Both the position numbers and the translations under genes were made by a program. Under the pieces are notes generated by a model. It did not search any database, was not told where the DNA came from, and worked only from the letters and a program-made list of their open reading frames with translations. From Bacteroidaceae bacterium (GTDB lineage Bacteria; Bacteroidota; Bacteroidia; Bacteroidales; Barnesiellaceae_A), in NCBI GenBank assembly GCA_017555825.1, contig JAFZFQ010000053.1, positions 1-53,790 on the forward strand: a stretch of 53,790 nt of DNA, in the 5' to 3' direction. The stretch's first letter is position 1; every line of letters starts with the position of its first letter. This document shows, in pieces, positions 8,468-16,520 of this stretch.

Positions 8468-8932
8468 TTACAATTCCTCGTCATCGACCATGTCGTCGAC
8501 ATCGTCACTGCGCAATTGACACATCTCGGCATACTCGCTCCAGTCGGGATCTTTCTCGGTATAAATAGTGAGAGGCAACAAATCGAACGGAGCCAAAGCC
8601 TCGTTGAGCGTAGTACCAAATGCGGGAATATTGCGAGTATAGAAAACCATATTGCGCTCGCCGGCACCTGTATACACACCGGTGAGAATGGCTAACTTAT
8701 TCTTTTCCATGGCACGCTTGAGCACAGCCATCACCTCTTCCATGAGCTGAGCTACATCCTCACCAGGCATTCCTTTGGCATCGGCATCATACTTCCAAGT
8801 AACCTCGGCGCGCTCGCGGAATTTACCCGACTTAATAAACTCATCAATATCGCAACGCCCCGACACAAAGATGGTAGCATTGCCCACCTCACTCTCGGCT
8901 ATTGCGGTAAACCATTCGTCGCTAAGTTTCAT
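8468..8932 (-). CDS. DUF695-like hypothetical protein
   Basis: 154 residues, no signal peptide, acidic C-terminus (DDVDDMVDDEEL). The pattern of an N-terminal WFTAIAESEVGNATIFVSG strand, a central GMPGEDVAQLMEEVMAVLKRAME helix, then ILTGVYTGAGERNMVFYTRN matches what I recall of DUF695, a family of unknown function. The start codon lies only about 13 bases beyond the T-tract of the histone-gene terminator (8945-8992), leaving almost no room for a separate promoter. It is followed by the aminotransferase gene. No function is proposed. Confidence 0.75.
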   Translation of the reverse strand: MKLSDEWFTAIAESEVGNATIFVSGRCDIDEFIKSGKFRERAEVTWKYDADAKGMPGEDVAQLMEEVMAVLKRAMEKNKLAILTGVYTGAGERNMVFYTRNIPAFGTTLNEALAPFDLLPLTIYTEKDPDWSEYAEMCQLRSDDVDDMVDDEEL

Positions 8933-8944
8933 AATACTATGGTA

Positions 8945-8992
8945 TATAAAAAAAAGCCTTCTTACTTCTCCCGAGGGAGAAAGAAGGCCTTT
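8945..8992 (-). terminator. Rho-independent terminator of the histone H1-like gene
   Basis: On the minus strand a long stem (AAAGGCCTTCTTTCTCCC against GAGAAGTAAGAAGGCTTT, nearly perfect) with a short loop, then a run of eight T. It is 20 bases past the histone-like stop codon. Confidence 0.85.
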
Positions 8993-9012
8993 ATTCCGTT
9001 TAAAAAGAATGA

Positions 9013-9189
9013 TTATTTCTTTGCAGCATCAACAGAAGCTTTACGGAACTCTTTGAAGAGTTTTTCCAACTCCAAAGAACTCTTGCGAGCACGAACACCG
9101 GCAGCTTTGTTACCTTTCTCTACTACTGCATTTGCATTAGCCTCAAATGCTGCCCACTCTTGTTTGATTTTCTCAACTAATGTTACCAT
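9013..9189 (-). CDS. Histone H1-like (Hc1-type) nucleoid protein
   Basis: 58 residues: MVTLVEKIKQEW at the start, a central EKGNKAAGVRARKSS basic patch, and an LFKEFRKASVDAAKK end. It is small, lysine/alanine-rich and predicted helical, which fits the short histone H1-like/Hc1 proteins common in Bacteroidales. These are expected to bind DNA nonspecifically and compact the nucleoid. A TAAATTTG promoter element lies about 70 bases upstream and a strong terminator directly downstream, so it is a single-gene transcript, plausibly highly expressed. Too short for many gene-length cut-offs, but the start, codon use, terminator and family match all support it. Confidence 0.85.
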   Translation of the reverse strand: MVTLVEKIKQEWAAFEANANAVVEKGNKAAGVRARKSSLELEKLFKEFRKASVDAAKK

Positions 9190-9259
9190 AATTAGCTCTA
9201 TTAAAATTGTTAGTATTATTGATTAGTTATTTTCTTTATTCAGATAGTGAAATACGGTG

Positions 9260-9267
9260 CAAATTTA
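9260..9267 (-). promoter_or_regulatory. Bacteroidota -7 promoter element for the histone-like gene
   Basis: TAAATTTG on the minus strand, about 70 bases upstream of the ATG, with a TTG 23 bases further upstream. It implies an untranslated leader of roughly 60 bases. Confidence 0.6.
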
Positions 9268-9408
9268 AGATAAAATACCGAATATGATAGCAACTTTTAG
9301 AGAAATTCTACTATAAAATAATAGTTTATGGTTAAATATTGTTAACGCGTTTATAATTACATATAAATTCGGCATAAAAGCGCATCATACATACTTTTAA
9401 AGGCACTA

Positions 9409-10308
9409 TCATTTTATTGCACTATTATGGCGCATAATTTGACCCGAATTTATAATGTTTTGCCATATTACATACGATGCCGGCGCAATAGAGGCAATGG
9501 GATGTAGATAGGTAAGTGCCATCCATATAGCAAGTACCGTATTTTTCTGTCCGAGACCCTGTGCTCCGGAGACACGGTCGCCATATCGTGCTCCGATTTT
9601 ACGCCCCACAACAAACTGTGCTACGCAGCACAACAACGCAAGCACCGCCAAGGCTATCTCTTGCGGAAGCGAAGAGAGAGGCTGGAGCAAGACAAAGCTC
9701 ACCGACTTACCTACAACAATAAAGAGCGCCACAACCCACAGATAGAACGATATAGCTGGACGACTGCGCACTGCCTGGTGTAGGCGTGGCAGGTAGCGTT
9801 GCATCAACACAGCCAAGAGCAGGGGCAACAACAATAGCGGTAACACCTGCTTGCATATAATCATGACCGAGTCGACAAAAGGCAGTTCGCCACCCACAGC
9901 AATGAGCGAGAAAAACAACGGCGCAGTAAGAGCCACCAACATATTGCACAAGAGACTATACCCTACAAGCAGAGATAGATTGCCACCCAACATGGCAGCC
10001 ACAACAGGAGCCGAGGTAGCCGTGGGACAAAACATACATATAAAAGCACCTTGTGCCACAACAGGATCAAACACACTCACCGCAAAATAAATAGCCCAAG
10101 CACCTACAAACTGTACAGCAAGCATCCAGGCATACATGGGAGTGATGCGTAGCGAGCGTATATCGAGCTTGCAAAACGACACCAGCAACATAAAGAAAAG
10201 CAAATAGGGCGTGAGAAAAGCTATAGAAGCAGCAAAATCATGAGCCAACAGACCGGCTATCATGGCTATGGGCAAGGCATAAGAGCGTAATTTTTGCATC
10301 ATAAACAT
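9409..10308 (-). CDS. BASS-family (bile acid:sodium symporter-like) membrane transporter
   Basis: 299 residues, very hydrophobic, with about nine to ten transmembrane helices across the whole length. The FICMFCPTATSAPVVAAMLGGNLSL block resembles the conserved helix-break region of the bile acid:sodium symporter superfamily. A second conserved region, RVSGAQGLGQKNTVLAIWMALTYLHPIA, resembles the C-terminal family signature around helix 9. Such proteins in bacteria move organic anions or keto acids with sodium, but the substrate cannot be called. The start could be any of three close methionines (residues 1, 3, 4). A TAACTTTG promoter element lies about 20 bases upstream. Single-gene unit between L31 and the histone-like gene. 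Confidence 0.82.
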   Translation of the reverse strand: MFMMQKLRSYALPIAMIAGLLAHDFAASIAFLTPYLLFFMLLVSFCKLDIRSLRITPMYAWMLAVQFVGAWAIYFAVSVFDPVVAQGAFICMFCPTATSAPVVAAMLGGNLSLLVGYSLLCNMLVALTAPLFFSLIAVGGELPFVDSVMIICKQVLPLLLLPLLLAVLMQRYLPRLHQAVRSRPAISFYLWVVALFIVVGKSVSFVLLQPLSSLPQEIALAVLALLCCVAQFVVGRKIGARYGDRVSGAQGLGQKNTVLAIWMALTYLHPIASIAPASYVIWQNIINSGQIMRHNSAIK

Positions 10309-10328
10309 TATATTATATATTGCAGGTG

Positions 10329-10336
10329 CAAAGTTA
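10329..10336 (-). promoter_or_regulatory. Bacteroidota -7 promoter element for the BASS transporter
   Basis: TAACTTTG on the minus strand, a full TAnnTTTG match, about 20 bases upstream of the start codon, predicting a very short leader. Confidence 0.6.
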
Positions 10337-10422
10337 GGGAAATATAGAAGAGATTATATCAAATCACAGGCGATAAAAGAAAGTGACGGAGAGATTAAAA
10401 CAAGATTAAAACAATACAACAA

Positions 10423-10448
10423 CAGCCCGAAGCATTTGCTTCGGGCTG
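10423..10448 (-). terminator. Hairpin terminator of the L31 gene
   Basis: Perfect 12-base stem (CAGCCCGAAGCA with TGCTTCGGGCTG) and 2-base centre, 26 bases past the rpmE2 stop. The following minus-strand sequence is TTGTTGTATTG, moderately T-rich. Confidence 0.75.
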
Positions 10449-10474
10449 CTATATAAATACAATGTGCGTACTTA

Positions 10475-10723
10475 TTATTTCTTCTTACCGTAACGGCTCA
10501 TGAACTTATCAACGCGACCTGCAGTATCCACAAGCTTTTGCTTACCTGTGTAGAAGGGGTGTGATGCGCTGGTGATCTCGAGCTTTACTAAGGGGTAAGT
10601 CTCACCGTTTACCTCGATGGTCTCTTTAGTAGCGATAGTGCTACGGCTGATGAAAATCTCTTCGTTCGACATGTCTTTGAAGACTACGGGACGATAATTC
10701 TCAGGATGTATTCCTTGTTTCAT
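10475..10723 (-). CDS. rpmE2: Ribosomal protein L31 type B
   Basis: 82 residues: [17 protein letters not shown] start, [40 protein letters not shown] core. This is the zinc-free type B form: the CxxC zinc ligands of type A L31 are absent. It is a component of the large ribosomal subunit that contributes to bridging with the small subunit. Its promoter (TTTG-N20-TACATTTG) is one of the best in the window. The roughly 60-base leader contains a small CACG/CGTG hairpin, where L31 autoregulation occurs in other bacteria. Whether it does here is unknown. Confidence 0.96.
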   Translation of the reverse strand: MKQGIHPENYRPVVFKDMSNEEIFISRSTIATKETIEVNGETYPLVKLEITSASHPFYTGKQKLVDTAGRVDKFMSRYGKKK

Positions 10724-10789
10724 TGTTCTAAATTCTTAATAGTTATACATTTAACCACGTTGGTAAAGCGTGATATTCGTAATGGCTTG

Positions 10790-10821
10790 CAAATGTACTA
10801 ACTTTCGGCAAACTGAGCAAA
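10790..10821 (-). promoter_or_regulatory. Bacteroidota promoter (-33 and -7) of rpmE2
   Basis: On the minus strand TTTG (10818-10821), 20-base spacer, TACATTTG (10790-10797). Both elements match the consensus at near-ideal spacing. Confidence 0.75.
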
Positions 10822-10912
10822 TTTTCGGAGTATAATTTTCTATATCGGGATAAATATTTTTTCTATAAAGCCCACTACCGTTCTGTTGGGGATAAAAAAT
10901 AAGTAAACTTAT

Positions 10913-10943
10913 TTTGTTCTCTACCCAATAATCGCTAATTTTG
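10913..10943 (+). promoter_or_regulatory. Bacteroidota promoter (-33 and -7) of the CpsB-like gene
   Basis: TTTG (10913-10916), 19-base spacer, TAATTTTG (10936-10943): the exact consensus spacing. The predicted transcript start near 10950 leaves a leader of about 20 bases to ATG 10970. Confidence 0.75.
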
Positions 10944-10969
10944 CCAATCAATATAAAATGGAGTTTACT

Positions 10970-11713
10970 ATGGGAATATTCGACATATTCAAGAAAAAAG
11001 AACACAACACAACACTATTTTATGATACCGAGGTGCATTGTCATATATTGCCGGGTATTGATGACGGTTCGCCCGATGTAGCGACATCGGTAAATCTTGT
11101 TAAGCTAATGCAAGAAATGGGCATTCGTCGCATCATCACCACCTCGCACGTTACCGAAAGCACCTTTGAAAACACCCCCGAAACCATACGCAACGCCTAC
11201 GATACACTGCGTGCTGCGCTCGATAAAGAGGGTGTAGAGATGGAGATTCACACATCGGCCGAGTATCGCATGGACGAGTACTTCCTCAATCAAATAAAAA
11301 CCAACAACCTACTACCCTTCCCCGAAGATTTTATCTTGATTGAGAACTCTTTCTTGCAGCCTTACTGGGAGATAAAAGAGCTCATTTTCGACCTAAAGAT
11401 GAAGGGTTATACTCCTATATTGGCACACCCCGAGCGTTATACCTACTATCACAAGACACCCAAAATATACAAGGAATTGCATGATTATGGATGCTTGTTC
11501 CAGGTAAACTTGCTATCGTTGAGTGGCTATTACCACCGCGAAGTTAAAGATATGGCTTGGAAGATGCTCAACGATGGCATGGTAGGATTTATCGGTAGCG
11601 ACATACACAATTCACGCCACATCCAACACATCAAAGAGTATATTACCACTCGTGAGTATCGCAAGTTGGAGGAGAAAGCCGCCAATATACTCAACAACAA
11701 GATACAGTTTTAA
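10970..11713 (+). CDS. CpsB/YwqE-like PHP-domain tyrosine-protein phosphatase
   Basis: 247 residues from ATG 10970. An in-frame ATG at 10958 exists, but it is nearly leaderless, and GGAG sits 7 bases before 10970. PHP-fold metal ligands are visible: EVHCHILPGIDDGSPD near the N-terminus, TTSHVTES, AHPERYTYY in the middle, and GFIGSDIHNSRH near the C-terminus. This is the CpsB/CapC/YwqE family of manganese-dependent phosphotyrosine phosphatases. They usually dephosphorylate tyrosine kinases (BY-kinases) controlling capsule or exopolysaccharide export. No polysaccharide genes are adjacent here, so its partner is not in the window. It is transcribed alone, between a consensus promoter and a perfect bidirectional terminator. 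Confidence 0.88.
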   Translation: MGIFDIFKKKEHNTTLFYDTEVHCHILPGIDDGSPDVATSVNLVKLMQEMGIRRIITTSHVTESTFENTPETIRNAYDTLRAALDKEGVEMEIHTSAEYRMDEYFLNQIKTNNLLPFPEDFILIENSFLQPYWEIKELIFDLKMKGYTPILAHPERYTYYHKTPKIYKELHDYGCLFQVNLLSLSGYYHREVKDMAWKMLNDGMVGFIGSDIHNSRHIQHIKEYITTREYRKLEEKAANILNNKIQF

Positions 11714-11730
11714 GTAAACATACTGCATAT

Positions 11731-11767
11731 AAAGAAAATAGCCCGCTTTTGGCGGGCTATTTTCTTT
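11731..11767. terminator. Bidirectional terminator between the CpsB-like and GH84 genes
   Basis: Perfect 16-base stem (11731-11746 with 11752-11767), core TAGCCCGC/GCGGGCTA, 5-base loop, flanked by A-rich and T-rich arms on each side. It serves the plus-strand CpsB-like gene and the convergent GH84 gene. Confidence 0.88.
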
Positions 11768-11792
11768 ATGCAATAATATCTATCGAAACCTA

Positions 11793-14294
11793 TTATTTCA
11801 CGATAGATACCACCTCATATATGGTATTGACACCCACGATGCGCAGCTCATGCGCTCCTGTAACGCAGACTTCAAACAAAGAGCTCGTAATGGGATGTGT
11901 GCTCAATAACGCACCGTCGCGCGAGAAGAGTTGACACTCGGGATTTTGAAGCACATCGATAGCTCCAAGTAGAAGCACACAATGTGTAGTGACCTCATCG
12001 AGCTCGACGCGTGCCGATGTGACGTCGGTAAGGGCTGTATAGGGATTGGCATCGATGTGATAGAGCGACTTTTCTACAGGATTGATATCGAACGAACGAA
12101 TAGCAAGCCAATTGGTCTTGCTCGATGGCAACTTGCGCATGCGCACATAGCGAGCATCGAAAGGCTCACCCTGCCACACTATATCGTACACCCCTACAAG
12201 CGTATCGGAAAAGGCAATCCACTGCTCGGCATCGAGCGAATATTCGAGCACAGCATGGTCGAAGTAGTCGACATCATCGACCGAGTTGCGACCTTGTATG
12301 ATGTGTACATCATGCACCCTGCGCACAAAGCCCATATCTACAGCCACATAGTGATCGGTGCGTTGTCCGGCACCCGAGTGGTAATAGGTAGCAGTGTCGT
12401 TGTCAAACATAAACTTGGCTTGCGCCGCATATAACGAAGAATATGTACCCAATGCCGTCATTACAGCAGCCTTGTTGCCCGACACTTGTTCATAGAAGCG
12501 AGCCGCCATATCGTCCATCAATTGCTTGTAGAAAGGTTGCAACTTCATGACTCCACTGCTGTGAGCATTATAAGATTTCAACCCTTCTTCGTTCATAAGA
12601 TTCTCTATATAGGCATTCCAGAATGTAGCGTATTGCGCATCGTTGTACAGCTCAAGGGCCTCAATAGCACGGCGACAACGAGCACCCAACTCACCAAACT
12701 CGGCAAGCCATGGGCGCAACTCAGCAAGCAGAGCCTTGTTGGCGCACTCCTCCATCTGCACAGGAACACCCTCTATAGCCACACACTCGGCCTTGAGACG
12801 CTCGGCAAGTTGCGGTGTATAGCTATCTATTGTGAAAGTTTCTGTTTCCCACGACTCTACACGGCGATAGCCCGTCTCTGTATCGCATGCATGTATAGCA
12901 AATGTGCGATAAGCCTCCTTTACCTCAGGGGCCATCATTTCCAAGGCACGCTCCCAACTATCTATAGGATTGTAGGCATGAGTGTTCCAGGCATAGTCGG
13001 CCACACTGTAAAGTGCCAATTTCGACGCCTCGCCATGCTCCATAGGGTTACTCACTATACCGCGTACCTTATCGGCATTCATAGTAGGAGCAAGACCATA
13101 TACAGGTGCTTGCAAAAGCAGGTGACGCACATAATCGGTAACGGGATAGTTCCACCAAAAGAGTATGGGGCGTTGCACGCGCTCACTCACCCACTCTACT
13201 GTCTCTTCGGTAAGGTCGCTACACACAGCGTCGCCAGTCCAGAAGATATCGACCGATGGATGCAATGTGTTGCCATACTGTACCAAGCTACCGCGAGGCG
13301 TAGGATTGGCCCACAGACGAGTGTAGTCAGTGGGACACACAATAAGCGGTGCAATATCGCCATGTTTGGCAACAAACTCCTCGTTGAGACGATTGAGCAG
13401 GGCTATTTGATGGTGAGGATTGGCCCCCTCGCCCGAAATATCGTCGAAATGGATGGCAAAAGCACGCACACCCAGGTTGTACATATACTCAAACTTACCC
13501 AATAGATTGTTATAGTCGTTATCATCCCAACGTATATCTTGCCCCGGGTGAATAGCCCATACAAACTGCACACGGTTGCGACGGCATGCCTCTACAAGTT
13601 CTTTAATATTTACAGCTTCGTTGGCAGGATATGGCTCTCGCCAATGGGGCGAGCTATGATAAGGATCATCTTTGGGGCCATATACATAGTAGTTCATCTT
13701 GTAACGACCATAGAAGTCTATGAGCGACAAGCGAACCTCGTGCGACCAAGGTGTACCATAAAAACCCTCTACCACACCACGACAAGGCAACTGAGGCCAA
13801 TCGTTGATAGTAAGACAAGGAAGAGTACCACCTTGAGCCACCTCACTGTCGACAATGTGACGCAACGACTGTATAGCATAGAATGCACCCAAGTCGTCGT
13901 GTGCCCATATCTCGATAGCCTTGCGCGTAATATCGAGTCGATAAGCACCCGGAACCAACTTTACGCCATAGTGCGTAGGCAAGTTCACATCGACCACCAT
14001 TTTCAACGAGACACCCCGGCGAGTAGTTGTCAAGAAAGCAAGCTCCGAGGCATAGTCTACAGCTTGCCCTTTGAGGGTAACACCACGAGAAATATCGAGC
14101 GTAGAATCGAATCTCTTCAACTCCTGCGGAGTAGGATTGATAACCAAGCCATTGTGATTGAGTTTCTCACCCATGAGCACACCAGCATCTTCTTTTTCGC
14201 CACGTTGCGAAGAGAGATCTTGTGCAGGGGTTGCTACAAAAGAGAAAAACAAAAGAAGTATCAAGGAAAGCTGTCGCAAAGTCATAACAAACAT
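11793..14294 (-). CDS. GH84 beta-N-acetylglucosaminidase (O-GlcNAcase-like), secreted
   Basis: 833 residues from ATG 14294. The frame stays open another 37 codons upstream, but that part overlaps the promoter and the previous terminator. A signal peptide occupies about 1-25 (LSLILLLFFSFVATPAQ). Next is a GH20b-like N-terminal domain (VINPTPQELKRFD), then the GH84 barrel with PCRGVVEGFYGTPW and the paired catalytic aspartates D284-D285 in FAIHFDDISGEG. A helical region follows, then an F5/8-type discoidin module (about 660-790) with RTDHYVAVDMG and a final beta domain. It closely resembles the GH84 enzymes of gut Bacteroides, which remove N-acetylglucosamine from glycoproteins or mucin-type glycans. 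It acts in the periplasm or at the cell surface. Confidence 0.93.
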   Translation of the reverse strand: MFVMTLRQLSLILLLFFSFVATPAQDLSSQRGEKEDAGVLMGEKLNHNGLVINPTPQELKRFDSTLDISRGVTLKGQAVDYASELAFLTTTRRGVSLKMVVDVNLPTHYGVKLVPGAYRLDITRKAIEIWAHDDLGAFYAIQSLRHIVDSEVAQGGTLPCLTINDWPQLPCRGVVEGFYGTPWSHEVRLSLIDFYGRYKMNYYVYGPKDDPYHSSPHWREPYPANEAVNIKELVEACRRNRVQFVWAIHPGQDIRWDDNDYNNLLGKFEYMYNLGVRAFAIHFDDISGEGANPHHQIALLNRLNEEFVAKHGDIAPLIVCPTDYTRLWANPTPRGSLVQYGNTLHPSVDIFWTGDAVCSDLTEETVEWVSERVQRPILFWWNYPVTDYVRHLLLQAPVYGLAPTMNADKVRGIVSNPMEHGEASKLALYSVADYAWNTHAYNPIDSWERALEMMAPEVKEAYRTFAIHACDTETGYRRVESWETETFTIDSYTPQLAERLKAECVAIEGVPVQMEECANKALLAELRPWLAEFGELGARCRRAIEALELYNDAQYATFWNAYIENLMNEEGLKSYNAHSSGVMKLQPFYKQLMDDMAARFYEQVSGNKAAVMTALGTYSSLYAAQAKFMFDNDTATYYHSGAGQRTDHYVAVDMGFVRRVHDVHIIQGRNSVDDVDYFDHAVLEYSLDAEQWIAFSDTLVGVYDIVWQGEPFDARYVRMRKLPSSKTNWLAIRSFDINPVEKSLYHIDANPYTALTDVTSARVELDEVTTHCVLLLGAIDVLQNPECQLFSRDGALLSTHPITSSLFEVCVTGAHELRIVGVNTIYEVVSIVK

Positions 14295-14316
14295 TTTTTT
14301 AATAGAACTATGAGTG

Positions 14317-14324
14317 CAAAAATA
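14317..14324 (-). promoter_or_regulatory. Bacteroidota -7 promoter element for GH84
   Basis: TATTTTTG on the minus strand, 22 bases before ATG 14294. The -33 position falls in the T-tract of the upstream terminator. Confidence 0.55.
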
Positions 14325-14337
14325 GCAAAACTCCCCT

Positions 14338-14383
14338 AAAAAAAAGCCACCGGCGGTGTGCTTTACAACACACCATCGGTGGC
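14338..14383 (-). terminator. Rho-independent terminator of the DPP III-like gene
   Basis: Minus strand: GCCACCG-AT-GGTGTG, 8-base loop, CACACC-GC-CGGTGGC, then eight T. It is a strong stem with one internal 2-base bulge, beginning 43 bases after the stop of the M49 peptidase gene. Confidence 0.87.
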
Positions 14384-14425
14384 ATATATCACCTGCAAGC
14401 CACAAGAGCTTGCAAGAAAGAATTT

Positions 14426-16468
14426 TTAGTCGTTGTAAACGGGCAATGTACCGTACTCCTTAGAGTAGCGCAACATTTGCTCGGCATAACCCTCAGTGTA
14501 GTCGAGTGTAACATCGATAATGTTGCCCTCCTCGTCATAGTGGGCAGTGTATACGGGGTTAACAAAGCCCTTGTAGGGAGCAAGGTTGAGGGCCTCGTAA
14601 CGAGCCAATACCTCTTTGTGGAGTTCGGGATCGACTTTCACAGCATATTTCTCAACCAAGAGACGACCAGCCTCATAGTCACCCTCGCTCTTGATGCGTT
14701 GGATCTCGGCGAGTTGTCGACCGAAGATTTCGCGCAACTTCAAGTAGTCGTTTACTTTCAAGTAGTGCTTGCCATCGACAACAACCATTTCCATTACATT
14801 CTCCTCACGACCCAAGTCGAATGCCCAAGCAGCAATGAGTTGACGGTCGCGCATGTGGCTCTCCTCAACATCCTTACCGGGCTCGATGCGGTGCAATTGA
14901 GTCATCAAGCCATTCATCATTTGTTGATAGTAGCAAGCCTTGTAAGCCTCGGCACTGGGAATGATGCCCAACTCAACCAACTTGGCATCGGCCATATAAT
15001 AGAGAGCAAAGAGGTCGGCGCGAGTCTCTTCGAGAGTAGAGCCATGAGCCTTCAAAGCATCGGGATCTACACCGGGGAGCAACTTACCCGAACCGTGACC
15101 CAAGCACTCGTGCAAGTCGGTATGCAAGTCACCTGTGATACCACCATACTCGGCGAGCAATTTACGCTCGACATCGCTGTAAACAAACTCCTCGTTGAAG
15201 CCGTTACCCTTGGCAGCCTCGGCATAAGCCTCGGTGATGTTGTCGATAGTAACCGACTTAGAACCATGAGTAGCACGAATCCAGTTGGCGTTGGGGAGGT
15301 TGATACCGATAGCAGTAGAGGGATAGCAGTCGCCGGCGAGGATAGCAGCAGTGATAACCTTGGCCGATACACCTTGTACGCTTTCTTTTTTGAAGCGAGC
15401 CTCTGTGGGTGAGTTATCCTCAAACCATTGAGCATTGTCGCTGATAATCTCAGTACGGCGAGAAGCCTCAAGATCCTTGAAGTTTACGATAGACTCCCAG
15501 CTTGCTTTCATACCGAGGGGGTCGCCATAAGACTCAGTAAAGCCATTGACAAAGTCGATGCGGCTATCGAGGTCTTTAACCCACAAAATAGCATACTCGT
15601 CAAACTTCTTCAAATCGCCTGTGCGATAGTATTCGATAAGTTTTTCGATAACAGCTTTTTGTTGCTCATTCTCGGCAACACCGGCAGCTTTTTCGAGGTA
15701 CTCAACGATAGGAGCGATAGCTTGACCATAGCGACCGTCGATTTTGTAAACCTCCTCATATACCTTACCGTTGCGCTTAACAAGACGGCTGTTGAGACCA
15801 TAAGAAATGGGAGTAGCATCGTTGGGGTCTTTCATAGCATTGTAGAAAGCCTCAGCCTCGGCTTGAGTAACACCATCGTAGTAGTTACCGGCCGATGTAG
15901 CCACAACATCCTCGCCATCGGCTTGGTTGGTACGCTTGGGCATGATAGTAGGATCGAACATGATAGGCATGAGAGTAGCCAAGAATTGATCGACCGATTG
16001 ACCCTCGCGCAAGGGCAACTTGGTAGCGTCAACAGCCTTTACAGCCTCGGCAAAGAACTCTTGCGAGAAAGCAGGAATAATCTTGTCGCTTGAGTAGTGG
16101 TGGTGCAAGCCGTTGGCAAACCATATTTGCTTGATGTATGTTTCGAAAGCAGCCCAATCGGCAGTAGTTTTGTCGCCTTGATAGTCGGTATAGATAGCCT
16201 CAAGGGTATAACGGAGAGGCAAGCTCCATTTGCTGTTTTGGTCGAAAAGGATGTCACGACCATAGAGAGCCGACTCTTGCAAGAAATAGATAAGTTTCTT
16301 TTGATCGAGAGACAACTCGTCAAAGCCTTTAACTTGATAGCGAAGCACTTCGAGGTCGGCAAAACGCTCTACAGTGTAGTCAAACTCCGCATTCTCTTTT
16401 TGGTTTGCACCGGGAGCGCAAGCCATAAGTGACAATGAAGCCAACATAATACAAATGTTTTTTTTCAT
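14426..16468 (-). CDS. Dipeptidyl-peptidase III-like (M49) zinc peptidase, lipoprotein
   Basis: 680 residues. The N-terminus is a lipoprotein signal with lipobox LMAC (about residues 14-17), so the enzyme should sit on a membrane outside the cytoplasm. The zinc site is visible as H453-E-C-L-G-H458 within LHECLGHGSGK, with the third ligand in EETRADLFALYY about 25 residues later. M49 peptidases remove dipeptides from the N-terminus of short peptides. The Cys in the HECLGH motif and the six-residue spacing match the Bacteroides form. The gene follows rlmI by 52 bases on the same strand with no clear promoter between, so it may be read from the dxr operon, and it has its own strong terminator. 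Confidence 0.92.
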   Translation of the reverse strand: MKKNICIMLASLSLMACAPGANQKENAEFDYTVERFADLEVLRYQVKGFDELSLDQKKLIYFLQESALYGRDILFDQNSKWSLPLRYTLEAIYTDYQGDKTTADWAAFETYIKQIWFANGLHHHYSSDKIIPAFSQEFFAEAVKAVDATKLPLREGQSVDQFLATLMPIMFDPTIMPKRTNQADGEDVVATSAGNYYDGVTQAEAEAFYNAMKDPNDATPISYGLNSRLVKRNGKVYEEVYKIDGRYGQAIAPIVEYLEKAAGVAENEQQKAVIEKLIEYYRTGDLKKFDEYAILWVKDLDSRIDFVNGFTESYGDPLGMKASWESIVNFKDLEASRRTEIISDNAQWFEDNSPTEARFKKESVQGVSAKVITAAILAGDCYPSTAIGINLPNANWIRATHGSKSVTIDNITEAYAEAAKGNGFNEEFVYSDVERKLLAEYGGITGDLHTDLHECLGHGSGKLLPGVDPDALKAHGSTLEETRADLFALYYMADAKLVELGIIPSAEAYKACYYQQMMNGLMTQLHRIEPGKDVEESHMRDRQLIAAWAFDLGREENVMEMVVVDGKHYLKVNDYLKLREIFGRQLAEIQRIKSEGDYEAGRLLVEKYAVKVDPELHKEVLARYEALNLAPYKGFVNPVYTAHYDEEGNIIDVTLDYTEGYAEQMLRYSKEYGTLPVYND

Positions 16469-16520
16469 AGAACGGAAAAAGATTTAATTGGTTATAGTTT
16501 GTTTAGTTAAGATTTCTTGT

